Shown: positions 17,567 through 27,994, numbered from the stretch's first letter. The stretch: DNA of 64,000 nt from Myxococcales bacterium (GCA_016709545.1 JADJMO010000005.1:1-64000), one strand, 5' to 3'. Made by a program: numbers and translations. Notes: generated by a model from the sequence alone, not told the origin.

Positions 17567-18321
17567 GGACCGCGCACCCGTTCCGACCGCCGCCCCCCGA
17601 TCGCGACGAGCCGCTGCTCGACGTCGCGGGGATCGAGGTGCGCTACGGCGGCATCCGCGCGCTCACTTCGGTCTCGCTCCACGTCCGCCGCGGCGAGGTC
17701 GTCGCGCTCATCGGGGCCAACGGCGCCGGCAAGACCACCACCCTGCGCTCGCTCGTGCGCGTCGTGCCCTGGTCGGCCGGCCGCGCCACGTTCAACGGCG
17801 TCGATCTCTCGCCGCTCTCGACCGAGGAGGTCACCGAGCTCGGGATCTCGCTCGTGCCCGAGGGTCGCGCGATCTTCCCCAACCTCACGGTCCGCGAGAA
17901 CCTGGAGATCGGCGCCTACCTGCACCGCAACAAGCAGGCGATGCAGGAGTCGCTCGAGGACGTGGTGAAGCTGTTCCCGCGCCTCGGCGAGCGCCTCGCG
18001 CAAGAGGGAGGCACCCTCTCGGGGGGCGAGCAGCAGATGCTGGCCATCGGGCGCGCGGTGATGGCCCGGCCCTCGCTGCTCCTCCTCGACGAGCCGTCGC
18101 TCGGCATCGCCCCCAAGCTCGCGCGCCAGATCTTCGAGGCGATCCGCGCGATCGCGGCCTCCGGCGTCACCGTGCTGGTCGTCGAGCAGAACACGCGGTT
18201 GGCCCTCGAGGTCGCCGCGCGCGGCTACGTGCTTCGCACGGGCGAGGTCGCCAAGGAGGGCGCCTCGAAGGCCTTGCTCGACGATCCCGAGGTGCGCGAG
18301 GCCTACCTCGGCGGACATTGA
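17563..18321 (+). CDS. livF: Branched-chain amino acid ABC ATPase LivF
   Basis: 252 aa. Walker A GANGAGKTTTL, LVPEGRAIFPNLTVRENL (the LivF Q-loop region), signature LSGGEQQMLAIGRA, Walker B LLLLDEPSLGIAP and VLVVEQN in the H-loop position, where the family has Gln. The N-terminal 20 residues are a Pro/Arg-rich extension beyond the usual start. Last gene of livMGF; the downstream kinase begins 42 nt later with its own TANNNT box. Confidence 0.9.
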   Translation: MRTAHPFRPPPPDRDEPLLDVAGIEVRYGGIRALTSVSLHVRRGEVVALIGANGAGKTTTLRSLVRVVPWSAGRATFNGVDLSPLSTEEVTELGISLVPEGRAIFPNLTVRENLEIGAYLHRNKQAMQESLEDVVKLFPRLGERLAQEGGTLSGGEQQMLAIGRAVMARPSLLLLDEPSLGIAPKLARQIFEAIRAIAASGVTVLVVEQNTRLALEVAARGYVLRTGEVAKEGASKALLDDPEVREAYLGGH

Positions 18322-18349
18322 CCTCCTACCTCGACGCGAGCGGATGCCC

Positions 18350-18355
18350 TAAGGT
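18350..18355 (+). promoter_or_regulatory. TAAGGT -10-like box, 8 nt before GTG 18364
   Basis: TANNNT hexamer in the short livF-kinase gap. The 8-nt distance and absence of a Shine-Dalgarno fit a leaderless start. Confidence 0.4.
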
Positions 18356-18363
18356 TCCGCGCC

Positions 18364-20467
18364 GTGCGAGAGGTCTCCTGTCGCGCCACGCGCATCCTGC
18401 TCGAAGGCCTCGAGCAGGTCGGGATCGATCCCGAGCGTCAGGACTGGCCCGTACCGCTCGCCACGCTGCGCGACCCGGGCAAGCGCGTCTCGTGGGCCAC
18501 GATGGTGGCGGTGCTCGACGTCGTGGCCAGCGCCGTCGAGGGCCGGATCACGCTGCTCTCGCTGGGTCGCACCCTCGCCGACGTACCCGCGATGCGCATG
18601 CTGGTCGGGATGCTCACGCCGTTCGCGGGCCCGGGCTGGGCGCACGCGCACGCGCTCCGGTGGGGCGGGACGGCGATGGTCCCCGTGGTCAAGGTGGACA
18701 TCGCGCACCTCGACGACGGCGGCGTCGCTCTGACCGGTCGCCTCGACGAGGGCTTCCCCGGTTCTGCGCACTACTTCGCGATCACCAACGGCCTGGTCCT
18801 CGCCGTGTCGGAACACCTCCTCGGGCAGACGCTCGCCTTCGAGGCCGAGGCCCTGCCGCACTGCGGGCGGCTCGTGCTCGGCCCCGCGCGCAAGCGCTCG
18901 CTCGCCGGGCGGGCCGCGGGGGCGGCGCGCTCGCTGCTCTCCCTCGGCAACCGGGTGGCGTTCGAGGAACACCGCCGTCACGTCGACGAGGGGCTCGCCG
19001 CGCTGCTCGACAGCCGTCGCTCGTTCCACGCGGTGCTCGAGCGCATGCCGGTCGCGGTGGGGATCCACCCGCGGCGGCCGCTGGCTGTGGGCGAACGACG
19101 CGCTCGCGCAGCTCGTCGGGCTCCAGCGCGGCGTCGAGCTCGTCGGCGGCCGCGTCGGCGCGCGCGTCGTTGCCGACGACCAGCACATCGTGGCTGAGCA
19201 GCTCCGGACCACCACGCCCACCGCGCGCCAGGAGCTCCGTATCCACCGCGAGGACGGCACGCTGGGTCTCGCCGAGATCTCGCACACCGACTACGTGGAC
19301 TTCGGTGGCGCACCGGCGCGCATCGTCGTGGCCACCGACGTCTCCGAGTCCAAGCGCATGCAGGAGCAGCTGCTCGTCGCCGACCGCATGGCCTCGCTCG
19401 GCATGATCGCGGCCAGTGTCGCGCACGAGATCAACAACCCCCTCGCCTACGCCGTCGCCCACGTGGACGTCGCCCAGCGCGCGATCGAGCGCGGGCGCAC
19501 GAGCAAAGCCAGCGAGGTCCTCGCCACCGCGCGCGAGGGGCTCGAGCGCGTGCGCGGGATCGTGCTCGACCTCAAGACGTTCTCGCGGCCCGACGCGGTG
19601 GTCTCGGTGGTCGACCTCCACGAGGTGCTCGACGCGACCGTCGCGCTGGCCCGCAAGCAGATCGAGGCCCGCGCGCGGCTCGTGCGCTACAACGACGCGA
19701 CGCTGTTCGTGCGCGCCAATCGCGCGCGGCTAGGGCAGGTGTTCCTCAACCTGATCCTCAACGCGGTCGAGGCCCTGCCCGAGGGTGGGGCCCGCGAGCA
19801 CGTGATCTCGCTGCGCACCTACGACGGTGACGGCGGCACGGTGATGGCGGAGGTCGGCGACGACGGCGTCGGGATCCCGGGCCACCTGCTCGAGCGCGTG
19901 TTCGAGCCGTTCTTCACCACCAAGCCCATCGGCGCCGGCACCGGCCTCGGGCTCGCGATCTGCCACCGCATCGTGAGCGAGCTCGGCGGGGTGATCACGG
20001 TGGTGCCAGGCGGCGACGGGCTGCGCACGGTGTTCCGCGTGACGCTGCCGGGCGAGTCGACGGGGCCCGTGTCCTCCACCCAGGAGAGCCGGCCTCCGTC
20101 GAGCACCCCGCGGCGGCGGCGCGTGCTCGCCATCGACGACGAGCCATTCATCCTCTCTTCGCTCGGCCTCATCCTCGGCGACACCCACGAGGTCGTGCCG
20201 GCCACGGACGGCCCGCGCGCGATCACGCTGCTCGAGGAGGACGCCCGGTTCGACGTGATCCTCTGCGACCTCATGATGCACGGGATGGACGGCATCGGCG
20301 TCTACGACGCGGTCCAGCGGCTCCACCCCGGGCTCGAGCGCCGCATCGTGTTCATGACGGGCGGCGTGTTCTCCCCGCGCGTGCGCACGTTCCTCGGCTC
20401 GGTCGAGAACCGCTGCCTCGACAAGCCGTTCGACGAAGACGGGCTGCGGCAGGCGGTCGAGCGGTAG
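18364..20467 (+). CDS. Hybrid histidine kinase with receiver domain (frameshifted)
   Basis: About 700 aa after correction. The first 240 residues resemble heme-NO-binding-like or HNOB-type sensory regions only loosely (VSWATMVAVLDVV), so the input is unknown. A PAS-like segment (RWLWANDALAQLVGL) follows, then HisKA with H-box SVAHEINNPLAYAV, HATPase with N-box LILNAVEAL, G1 DDGVGIP and G2 GTGLGLAI, and a C-terminal receiver with IDDEP, phospho-acceptor in ILCDLMMHGMDG and the conserved Lys in CLDKPF. The break is an extra C at 19068-19070; removing it reads VGIHRGGRWLWAND. No membrane segment, so cytosolic. Its receiver may pass phosphate on to an unlinked regulator. Confidence 0.85.
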
Positions 20468-20476
20468 CATCGCTCG

Positions 20477-21067
20477 ATGCTGCGTCGCGCCTGGCTGCTG
20501 GCTCCCCTCCTCGCGCTCGGCTGCCCGGCCCCGAAGCCCACGCCCGTGACGGCGCCGCCCAGCGACCTCGTGGACCCTGCGCCCACGCCGCCGCCTCTGG
20601 TCGGCACGATTCGCTACCGCCTGTTCGACGTGGTCGACACCCACGACCCCGAGGCCAAGGGCCCCTCGAAGAGCAGCGCCCAGGTCACCGCGAACGCCCG
20701 CGTCCGGTCGATCGGCGGCGCGACCATCGTCGGCCTCGAGTGGGTGCTGCCCGACGAGTGGGCGTGGGTGACGCCGCCGCAGCTGTTCGCGCTGCGCGAC
20801 GGCGCCGCCTGGGTGCTCGACAGCTCGTTCGTCGACCCGGCCCTCACGTGGGACTCCGAGGACGCGACGATCGCGAAGGCGCTCGCGAAGCCGCCGCTCA
20901 CCTCCGGCATCGGCGTTGGCTCCTCGCAATGCGGCAAGCACCTGGGCGAGAGCGGGCCCTACGGTCGGTTCGCCGAGACCGCCTGCTTCGACGCCCTCGG
21001 CCTGACCCTGTGGAGCGAGGAGAACGGACACGGACCGCGCCTGTTGCGCCTCGTGCGGATGAAGTGA
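20477..21067 (+). CDS. Lipoprotein of unknown function
   Basis: 196 aa. Lipobox ALGCP at residues 13-17 followed by a Pro/Thr-rich linker, so exported and lipidated. The mature domain has IRYRLFDVVDTHD, VGLEWVLPDEW and two cysteines (SQCGKH, TACFDA) but no family I recognise. It begins nine bases after the hybrid kinase stop and may share its transcript; a TAGCAT box overlapping the kinase stop codon could also start it independently. Confidence 0.65.
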   Translation: MLRRAWLLAPLLALGCPAPKPTPVTAPPSDLVDPAPTPPPLVGTIRYRLFDVVDTHDPEAKGPSKSSAQVTANARVRSIGGATIVGLEWVLPDEWAWVTPPQLFALRDGAAWVLDSSFVDPALTWDSEDATIAKALAKPPLTSGIGVGSSQCGKHLGESGPYGRFAETACFDALGLTLWSEENGHGPRLLRLVRMK

Positions 21068-21093
21068 CCCCTTTCGCGGCGGCAGGGGCGACT

Positions 21094-21099
21094 TAGATT
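21094..21099 (+). promoter_or_regulatory. TAGATT -10-like box, 7 nt before ATG 21107
   Basis: TANNNT hexamer 7 nt before the ATG. It also argues for ATG 21107 over the TTG at 21098, which lies at the expected transcription start. Confidence 0.4.
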
Positions 21100-21106
21100 G
21101 AACCCC

Positions 21107-21388
21107 ATGCCGCGTATCGGTCGTCGCTCTGCCGTCCTCGCCGTCGCCCGTCGTCCGGGCGCGCTCGCGCGGTTCCTGTTCGCCGCGGACGCGCCGGTGT
21201 TCCCGCGCCTCGTCCTCTTGCTGTCGCTGGTCTACCTCGTGAGCCCGGTCGATCTGATCCCCGACGTCATCCCCTTCGTCGGCTGGCTCGACGATCTGGG
21301 CATCGTGTCACTGGCGTTCTTCGGCGCCTTGCGCGCCGCCGCCAAGTGGGACGAGGAGCGCGAAGCCCCGGCCCTCTCGGCCGGCTAG
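21107..21388 (+). CDS. YkvA family (DUF1232) small membrane protein
   Basis: 93 aa from ATG 21107. The core YLVSPVDLIPDVIPFVGWLDD is the DUF1232/YkvA signature (quoted here in 21 residues only as its two halves: YLVSPVDLIP and DVIPFVGWLDD), flanked by a hydrophobic helix on each side. Function in the family is unknown; members are small membrane-associated proteins. Converges with the spermidine-synthase-like gene, whose stop overlaps its last bases by four. Confidence 0.85.
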   Translation: MPRIGRRSAVLAVARRPGALARFLFAADAPVFPRLVLLLSLVYLVSPVDLIPDVIPFVGWLDDLGIVSLAFFGALRAAAKWDEEREAPALSAG

Positions 21389-23775
21389 GTCTCGCGCGCG
21401 AGCCGCCCGGCAAGCGCGAACACGGCCGCGTACACCGCGAGCCCCACCACCGTGGTCGTACGCAGCCCCACGTGCAGCGCGAGCAACGTCGCGCCGACCG
21501 AGCCGAGCACCGAGGCAGCGCCGTTGATCGCCCAGAGGAACGCCACGTGCGCGCCGCCCCGCGCGGCCACGAGGCGCAGGCCGATCGAGAGCGGCGCCCC
21601 CGCGAGGAACCCGAGCGGAGAGAGCAGCGCCACCACCGCCAAGGTGCGCACCGTGGCGCTCGCCGCGCGCAGCGCCGACGACCAGACCGGCACGCTCGCG
21701 AGCAGCAGGATTCCATAGACCATCAATGCACCCAGCACCGACCGCAGCCGTCGGAGTTCCCCCGGCCCCTCGCGATTGAGCGTGGCGCTGCCGAGCCCGC
21801 CCGAGATCAGCAGGGTCGCGAGCACCACCGCGAGGCTCGTCGTCGGGTTGCCGAGCAGCATGTTGAAGCGCTGCAGCAGCGGCAGCTCGAGGAGCATGAA
21901 CCCCGTCCCGAGCAGGAACGCGTACGCCGCGGCGGCGCGCGGAACGGCGATCTCGCGCTTCACGAGCCAGGGCACCGCGAGGAACAGCGCCATCGCGATC
22001 AGCGTCACCAGCGAGAGCCGCGCGAGGAACACGAGCCCGTTGCCGTAGAAGTGGCTCGGCGTGGGCCCGGCGAGCGCGCGCGGCAGGTCGGCGAGGCGGT
22101 TCTGGTAGAAGAAGAACGGCCGGTCGTCCGTGGTCGGCGCGAGATCGATGGGCAGCGCCGCGAGGGCCGGCGGCAGCGCGGCGCCCGGGGCCTCGAGCAG
22201 CGCGCGCACCCACCCGTGCTCGCGCGAGGCGTCGGTCACGACGCGGTCGGGCAGGCTCACGACCTGGAAGCCGAGCACCCTCGCCCACTCCACCGCGCGG
22301 TCCACGTCGGCGGTGGACCAGCCGTCGGGGCGCACGAGGACGTTGAAGAGCTCCGCGTCCTTCTGGCCCTGCCACGGCGTCGAGAACACGATCACCGATC
22401 GCCGCGGGTCCTTGCCGCGCGCGACGAGCGCCGCGCGCGCCACCGAGACGAGGCGCGCCCCGGTGGCGAGGCCCTCGAAGCTCGCCGACCCGACGCTGAG
22501 CACGCCGCCCTCGTCGAGGACGCCGAGGTAGTCGCCGAACGCCTCGGTCGTGTAGAGGCTGTTCTCGGTGAGCGCGTACGCGCCGGCGGAGGTGGCCGCG
22601 GAGGTGTCCACCATGCTGAGCTGCAGCACGGCGAACCGCTGGTTCGTGCGGCGCACGAAGCTGCGCCCGTCCTCGACGACCAGCTCCACGTCCTCGCGCC
22701 CGTAGAGGCCCCCGGAGAACGTCCGGTAGGCGCCCAGCATCACGTCGCGCGCCACGAGCGGGTTGATCTCGACCGCGGTCACCCGCGCGGCCCCCGCCTG
22801 CAGGGCCGTGAGCACGTCGCGCCCCGCGCCGGCGCCGATCACGCACACACGCTTGCCCCGTGGCGCGGCCACCGCGTGCGCGGCGCTCGTGAGGTCGAAC
22901 CGTAGCTCGGTGAGCGCCGAGAGCGGGCCGTCGAAGCGCACGAGCGGCGTCATGGCGTTCCAGTCGATGAGGACGGCGCGCTGCTCGCGCGGCGGGGTCT
23001 GCACCTTGGGGCTCCGCCCCCACCCGGCGAACGGCACGTCGCGCAACACGGTGACCAGCGAGAACGAGTTCCAGCGCTCGAACTCCACCTTGTCGGCCGG
23101 GATCGGGAAGCCCTTGGCCGTGCGGATCCCGAACCAGGCGTCGCCCCCGGCCGCTGCGATCAGGACGAGGACCGCCGCGAGCGACGCCGCCGCCACCCGT
23201 GCGCGCGCGGACAGGAGGACGGCACCGACGATCGCGAGGGGTATCGCGGTCGCGACCAGCGCGCGCGGCCCGCCGAGCAACGACACGACGAGCGGCAGGG
23301 ATGCGGCCGCCAGCGCCGCGCCCGCGAGATCGCCGAGGTAGAGCCAGCGCATGTGCCGCGCGCGCCCGACGAGGAAGAGGGTGAGCGAGAGGCCGATGCC
23401 GGCGAAGGGCGCTGCCGTCATCACGAAGAACAGCAGGAGCCCCAGGTTGAGCTCGGTGAAGAAGCTCATCCCCTGCGCGGTGACCTGGCGAAGCAAGAGG
23501 AGCTCGAGGGCCACGAGCGCGACGGCCGCCGCCACCGCCGAGAGGCCGGCCGCGCGCTGCGCGTCGAACGCCGCCCCTTCCCGGGTCGAGAGCACGTGCG
23601 CCAGAAGCGCGCCGACCGCCGTCCCGAGGAGCGCCACCGAGATGGCGAAGAAGGCGAGGTGGTACCAGATGAGCACCGAGAACACGCGCGTCAACGCGAG
23701 CTCCGCGGTCATCGCCGAGGCGCTGAGGACGAAGACGGTGAGGGCCGCCCGCCGCGTGTCCGCTGCTTCGCTCAC
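21385..23775 (-). CDS. Membrane spermidine-synthase-like methyltransferase-fold protein
   Basis: 796 aa from GTG 23775. An N-terminal block of about seven membrane helices (residues 10-220), then a class I SAM-binding-fold domain at about 300-470 with GxGxG motif CVIGAGAGRDVL, acidic VTAVEINPLV and VVEDGRSF, and a second helical membrane block at the C-terminus (about 590-790). This is the architecture of bacterial membrane proteins annotated as spermidine-synthase-like. The catalytic Asp pair of true SpeE is not clear (LQLSMVDTSAA), so aminopropyl transfer is uncertain. A TAGCCT box lies 9 nt before the start. Confidence 0.7.
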   Translation of the reverse strand: MSEAADTRRAALTVFVLSASAMTAELALTRVFSVLIWYHLAFFAISVALLGTAVGALLAHVLSTREGAAFDAQRAAGLSAVAAAVALVALELLLLRQVTAQGMSFFTELNLGLLLFFVMTAAPFAGIGLSLTLFLVGRARHMRWLYLGDLAGAALAAASLPLVVSLLGGPRALVATAIPLAIVGAVLLSARARVAAASLAAVLVLIAAAGGDAWFGIRTAKGFPIPADKVEFERWNSFSLVTVLRDVPFAGWGRSPKVQTPPREQRAVLIDWNAMTPLVRFDGPLSALTELRFDLTSAAHAVAAPRGKRVCVIGAGAGRDVLTALQAGAARVTAVEINPLVARDVMLGAYRTFSGGLYGREDVELVVEDGRSFVRRTNQRFAVLQLSMVDTSAATSAGAYALTENSLYTTEAFGDYLGVLDEGGVLSVGSASFEGLATGARLVSVARAALVARGKDPRRSVIVFSTPWQGQKDAELFNVLVRPDGWSTADVDRAVEWARVLGFQVVSLPDRVVTDASREHGWVRALLEAPGAALPPALAALPIDLAPTTDDRPFFFYQNRLADLPRALAGPTPSHFYGNGLVFLARLSLVTLIAMALFLAVPWLVKREIAVPRAAAAYAFLLGTGFMLLELPLLQRFNMLLGNPTTSLAVVLATLLISGGLGSATLNREGPGELRRLRSVLGALMVYGILLLASVPVWSSALRAASATVRTLAVVALLSPLGFLAGAPLSIGLRLVAARGGAHVAFLWAINGAASVLGSVGATLLALHVGLRTTTVVGLAVYAAVFALAGRLARET

Positions 23776-23784
23776 GAGGCGGGG

Positions 23785-23790
23785 AGGCTA
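23785..23790 (-). promoter_or_regulatory. TAGCCT -10-like box, 9 nt before GTG 23775
   Basis: Minus-strand TANNNT hexamer in the 24-nt gap between this gene and cysE. Supports the GTG start and a leaderless transcript. Confidence 0.4.
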
Positions 23791-23799
23791 CACGAACGG

Positions 23800-24710
23800 T
23801 CAGATCCCTGCGCCGCCGTCGAACGTCTCCGAGCGCACCTGGGCCTGGGTGACCTGGCTCCGCGAGGGGACGCTGCGGGTGATCCACACGTTGCCGCCGA
23901 TGCTGGAGCCGCGCCCGATGGTCACGCGGCCGAGGATGGTGGCGCCCGCGTAGACCACGACGTCGTCCTCGATGATCGGGTGGCGGGGCTGGTCCTTGAT
24001 GGGCTGCCCGTGTTCGTCGAGCGGGAAGCTCTTCGCGCCGAGCGTGACGCCCTGGTAGAGCCGCACGCGCTCGCCGATCACCGTGGTCTCGCCGATCACG
24101 ACGCCCGTGCCGTGGTCGATGAAGAAGCTCGCGCCGATCTGCGCGCCGGGGTGGATGTCCACCCCCGTGGCCGAGTGCGCGATCTCGGACAGGATGCGGG
24201 CCAGCATCGGCAGGCCGAGCCGGTAGAGCGGGTGGGCGAGCCGGTGGTGGGTGATCGCTGTGAGCCCGGGGTAACAGAACAGCACTTCGTCGAGGCTCTT
24301 GGCGGCCGGGTCGCCCTCGTAGCCCGCGCGGATGTCGGTCTCGAGCAGCTCGCGGATCTCGGGCAGCTGCGCGGCGAACGCGCGGGTGAGCTCGCTCGCC
24401 CGGCGCGCCTGGTCGGCCTCCGGGCACGGCGTCACGGCGAGCGACGACTCCTCGGCGAAGCGCAGCGTGCGCGCGATCTGCTCCTCGAGGGCGCCGAGCG
24501 CCGACGACAGCGTGTGCCCGACGAAGAAGTCGACCGCGTCGCCCGCCAGATCCGGCTCGCCGAAGTGGGTGGGGAACAGGGCCGCGCGCAGGCCCGCGAC
24601 CACCTGCACGAGCGCCGCCCGCGACGGCAGCGTGTGCGCCTGCGCGGTGCCCCCCTTCTCGCGCGCGACGCGGAGCTCTCGGACGACGCGCGAGAGGTCC
24701 CAGCCTTCGC

Positions 24711-24714
<4 letters not shown>
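23800..24714 (-). CDS. cysE: Serine O-acetyltransferase, EpsC/SAT-like
   Basis: 304 aa from GTG 24714. Left-handed beta-helix with DIHPGAQIGASFFIDHGTG, VVIGETTVIGERVRLYQGV, and PIIEDDVVVYAGATILG; catalytic His in IDHGTG. It transfers acetyl from acetyl-CoA to serine, making O-acetylserine for cysteine synthesis. The long helical N-terminal region (about 150 aa) resembles the EpsC/plant SAT type rather than short enterobacterial CysE. It overlaps cysK by GTGA, so the two consecutive enzymes of cysteine synthesis are translationally coupled and may form the cysteine synthase complex; the C-terminus ends in Gly-Ile (GGAGI), the Ile being the residue that docks into CysK. Confidence 0.9.
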
Positions 24715-25694
<980 letters not shown>

Positions 25695-25776
25695 GCCTCA
25701 TGATTGGCACGCCCGCCGTCGCTAATCAAGACATCTGTCTGTTTTTGCGTATAGATCGATTCTCCGGGACAGGGTG

Positions 25777-25782
25777 TACGCT
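25777..25782 (+). promoter_or_regulatory. TACGCT -10-like box, 9 nt before ATG 25792
   Basis: TANNNT hexamer identical to those before the genes at 27995 and 49919. It supports ATG 25792 rather than GTG 25774. Confidence 0.4.
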
Positions 25783-25791
25783 CTCCGCAGC

Positions 25792-26460
25792 ATGTCCTCG
25801 TACGCCAAGCTCCCCGACTCGGAAGAGGCCCCGGCCAACGATCCGCCCCGGAACAAGGACCGGGTCGAGGCGGCGCTCGCCCGGGCCGGTCGGGTGGCGG
25901 GCTCGATCGGGTCGCTCGGGACCGGTCTCGCGGGGTCGATCGGCACCGGCCTGCGCGAGGCCGGCGCGGCCCTCGGCGGGCCCGCGGGCGCCGAGGTGGA
26001 GGGCCTGCTCTCCCAGACCGATCTCCCCGACCTCGCCGGCGACGACCCGCTCCGTGGGCTCGCCGCGCGGCTCGATCGCGAGGCCGATCTCTGGCGCAAC
26101 CTCGCATTCCGTGAGCTCGCGCAGGAGCGGTGGACCAACCGCATCGTCCAGACGATCGGGGTCTGCGTGGCCGTGGGCGCGGTCGCGGTCGCCACCTTCG
26201 CGGTGTTCGGCGCCCTCTTCAACGCGCACGGGCGCGTCACGCTGCTCGTCACGGCGATCGCCGTGCTGTTCGTGGGCGCGCTCGGCGCCACCGCCGTGAT
26301 GCACGGCGTTCGCAAGAGCCACCGCGAGGTGATCCGCGCCGCGCTGAGCCGCGCCGATCTCGCCGAGCTGCGCCTGCACCGCATCGCGGTCGCCCTCGCC
26401 ACCCACGCGGTCGATCCGGCGCGCGCGCTCGAGGCCCTCGAGCGCGACACGCGCGGCTAG
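25792..26460 (+). CDS. Two-helix membrane protein, unknown
   Basis: 222 aa. Residues 1-100 are hydrophilic with a Gly/Ser-rich stretch (GSIGSLGTGLAGSIGTGL) that could pack as a glycine-zipper helix. Two membrane segments follow (about 122-142 and 150-170: VGAVAVATFAVFGALF and TLLVTAIAVLFVGALGATAV) and a charged helical tail. No enzyme motif. Converges on the PGPGW-like gene with no spacing. Probably an inner-membrane accessory protein. Confidence 0.6.
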   Translation: MSSYAKLPDSEEAPANDPPRNKDRVEAALARAGRVAGSIGSLGTGLAGSIGTGLREAGAALGGPAGAEVEGLLSQTDLPDLAGDDPLRGLAARLDREADLWRNLAFRELAQERWTNRIVQTIGVCVAVGAVAVATFAVFGALFNAHGRVTLLVTAIAVLFVGALGATAVMHGVRKSHREVIRAALSRADLAELRLHRIAVALATHAVDPARALEALERDTRG

Positions 26461-26838
26461 TCAGGGCGCCTCGAACGGCGGCTTGCCGAAGCGCGCGCGC
26501 ACGCGGTTCAGCATGCCGAGGAGGCGTGGCCGGCCCGCGAGGCGCCGGTCGAACGCTTGCTTGCCCGGCACGTCGAGCAAGAGGAGCCCGATCAGCATGG
26601 TCAGGATCCCCTGCCCGGGAACGCCGGGCAGGCTCATGAACGCGCCCGCCACGAGCAGCCCCAGCGCGCCGAGGTTGCGCCCGAGGGTCGCGAAGAACCC
26701 GGCGCGTGGCCGCTCGGCGACGAAGTGGTCGGCCGGCAGGGTCACGACCACGTGCGTCGCGTAGGCCAGGCTCGTCGCCGCCAGCGCGACGCTGGCGCAC
26801 GCGGCGAGGACGAGCGTCCGGGTGGCGGGCCTGTGCAT
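26461..26838 (-). CDS. PGPGW-like small membrane protein
   Basis: 125 aa. Hydrophobic N-terminus (about 8-28) and a central pair of helices with LPGVPGQGILTMLIGLLLL, close to the PGPGW family consensus where a Pro-Gly motif precedes a membrane helix. Short basic C-terminus. Function unknown in the family. A TAGGGT box 11 nt before the ATG suggests its own promoter. Confidence 0.65.
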   Translation of the reverse strand: MHRPATRTLVLAACASVALAATSLAYATHVVVTLPADHFVAERPRAGFFATLGRNLGALGLLVAGAFMSLPGVPGQGILTMLIGLLLLDVPGKQAFDRRLAGRPRLLGMLNRVRARFGKPPFEAP

Positions 26839-26849
26839 GGGCGTGTCGC

Positions 26850-26855
26850 ACCCTA
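26850..26855 (-). promoter_or_regulatory. TAGGGT -10-like box, 11 nt before ATG 26838
   Basis: Minus-strand TANNNT hexamer; no Shine-Dalgarno between it and the start. Confidence 0.4.
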
Positions 26856-26889
26856 CACCCGACGTCGAGGCGCCTCGACGTGCGGGCCG

Positions 26890-27549
26890 TCAGGCGAACG
26901 AGAACAGGATCACCTTCGAGGGCCCGAGGCTGAACGGATAGTGCCCGTTCGCGTAGACGGAGAGCAGGGCAGAGAACGGGTTCTCGTCGAGCGCACAGCC
27001 CGGCTCGGCGAGCTGCCACTCGAGGCAGTCGATGCGATCGATCTGGGTGTAGCCGTGGTACCAGCGCGCGGCCTCGGGGTCGGGCAGCGCGGCGAGGTCG
27101 ACCCCGAGGTCCATCGAGTTCCAGATCACGTGCTCTCCTAGGCGCAGGATCAGCTGGCCGAGCGGCAGCGAGTCGACCGACACCGGGACCGCGGCCTGCT
27201 CCATGGTCCACCCGTGCGCCTCCGAATGTACGCGCGAGAGCCGTTTGAGTGCCTGGAACTTCCAGTCCCAGCTCGAACCCCCGGTCTGCACGCGCCGGCA
27301 GAGCGCCGCGAACGCAGAGAAGTCTCCGGCCATCGGCTCGATCTCGACGCGCTCCGGAAAGACCCCCGGCACTGCTGCGTGGGCCAGCCGCTGGTGGAGC
27401 TGCAGGCCGTCGGCCGCTCGCTGGAGTCCGCCGGGCGGAGGCGGTGCGTACCAATCTACTTCGACCCACGTGCTGAGGATCCGACGCACCGATTCGGTCG
27501 CTGGGCCGTAGTGGTGCTCGGCCGGGTCGAACGCGAGGCGGGCCTTCAT
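26890..27549 (-). CDS. Unknown soluble protein, second gene of a pair
   Basis: 219 aa from ATG 27549, which overlaps the upstream gene's stop by four bases. No signal peptide, membrane segment or recognised domain. Aromatic-rich, with many Trp/Tyr/His residues (WYHGYTQIDRIDCLEW, ANGHYPFSLGP). The pairing of two unknown, tightly coupled, small cytosolic genes next to a transposase gene is the usual setting of accessory toxin/immunity or defence modules, but nothing in the sequence proves it. Confidence 0.6.
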   Translation of the reverse strand: MKARLAFDPAEHHYGPATESVRRILSTWVEVDWYAPPPPGGLQRAADGLQLHQRLAHAAVPGVFPERVEIEPMAGDFSAFAALCRRVQTGGSSWDWKFQALKRLSRVHSEAHGWTMEQAAVPVSVDSLPLGQLILRLGEHVIWNSMDLGVDLAALPDPEAARWYHGYTQIDRIDCLEWQLAEPGCALDENPFSALLSVYANGHYPFSLGPSKVILFSFA

Positions 27550-27860
27550 GGGTGGAAGCGGGAGAGCACGCGAAAGGGATCGATCTGCACGACCAGGATG
27601 CCTCGCGGCGACGGCGAGAGACCGACGCCGGAGACGAGAGACCCGACGACGGGCCCCGAAGGCCCCTCGCCGAGGTAGAAGATCCGCCCGTTCGGGATCG
27701 TCTCTCGGACCACGCGCCCGAGGGCTGAGAGCGCGTCGTCGAACGAACAGTCGACCGGCAGCCCCACCCGGGATCGGGCCAGGATCGTGCGATCGAGCCG
27801 CCGCAGGTGCTCGCTGCCCAGTCGCGTGTTGGATGCGGCGAGCCCGCTCGTCGACAGCAT
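27546..27860 (-). CDS. Unknown small protein, first gene of a pair
   Basis: 104 aa from ATG 27860 (MLSTSG). This start has a TAGCTC box 7 nt upstream, like the box before the gene at 2622. ATG 27890 would add ten residues. The fold looks alpha/beta with a short beta end (RGILVVQIDPFRVLS); GRIFYLGEGPSGPVVGSLVS resembles a roadblock-type or small regulatory fold, without proof. Coupled by ATGA overlap to the 219-aa gene. Divergent from the RAYT gene, with 134 nt between the start codons. Confidence 0.55.
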   Translation of the reverse strand: MLSTSGLAASNTRLGSEHLRRLDRTILARSRVGLPVDCSFDDALSALGRVVRETIPNGRIFYLGEGPSGPVVGSLVSGVGLSPSPRGILVVQIDPFRVLSRFHP

Positions 27861-27959
27861 GCACGATGAGCTAGCACCGTTCCAGGGCATCTGCCGGCGC
27901 GCTGGTCCGGCCAGCAGCAAACCGGCTCTAGAGGCTCGATCCGCGGGCGGATTGGGGCC

Positions 27960-27987
27960 TTGACATCCGGTGGCCATCATATACGCT
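27960..27987 (+). promoter_or_regulatory. TTGACA-16-TACGCT promoter of RAYT gene
   Basis: Perfect -35 TTGACA (27960-27965), 16-nt spacer, TACGCT (27982-27987), then 7 nt to GTG 27995. Transcription would start at the start codon. Confidence 0.55.
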
Positions 27988-27994
27988 CAATCAA

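Noticed and set aside
21308..24427. 1039-codon minus-strand frame
   Set aside because: Out of frame with the spermidine-synthase-like and cysE genes, which carry clear motifs; low-complexity Arg/Pro/Ala translation.
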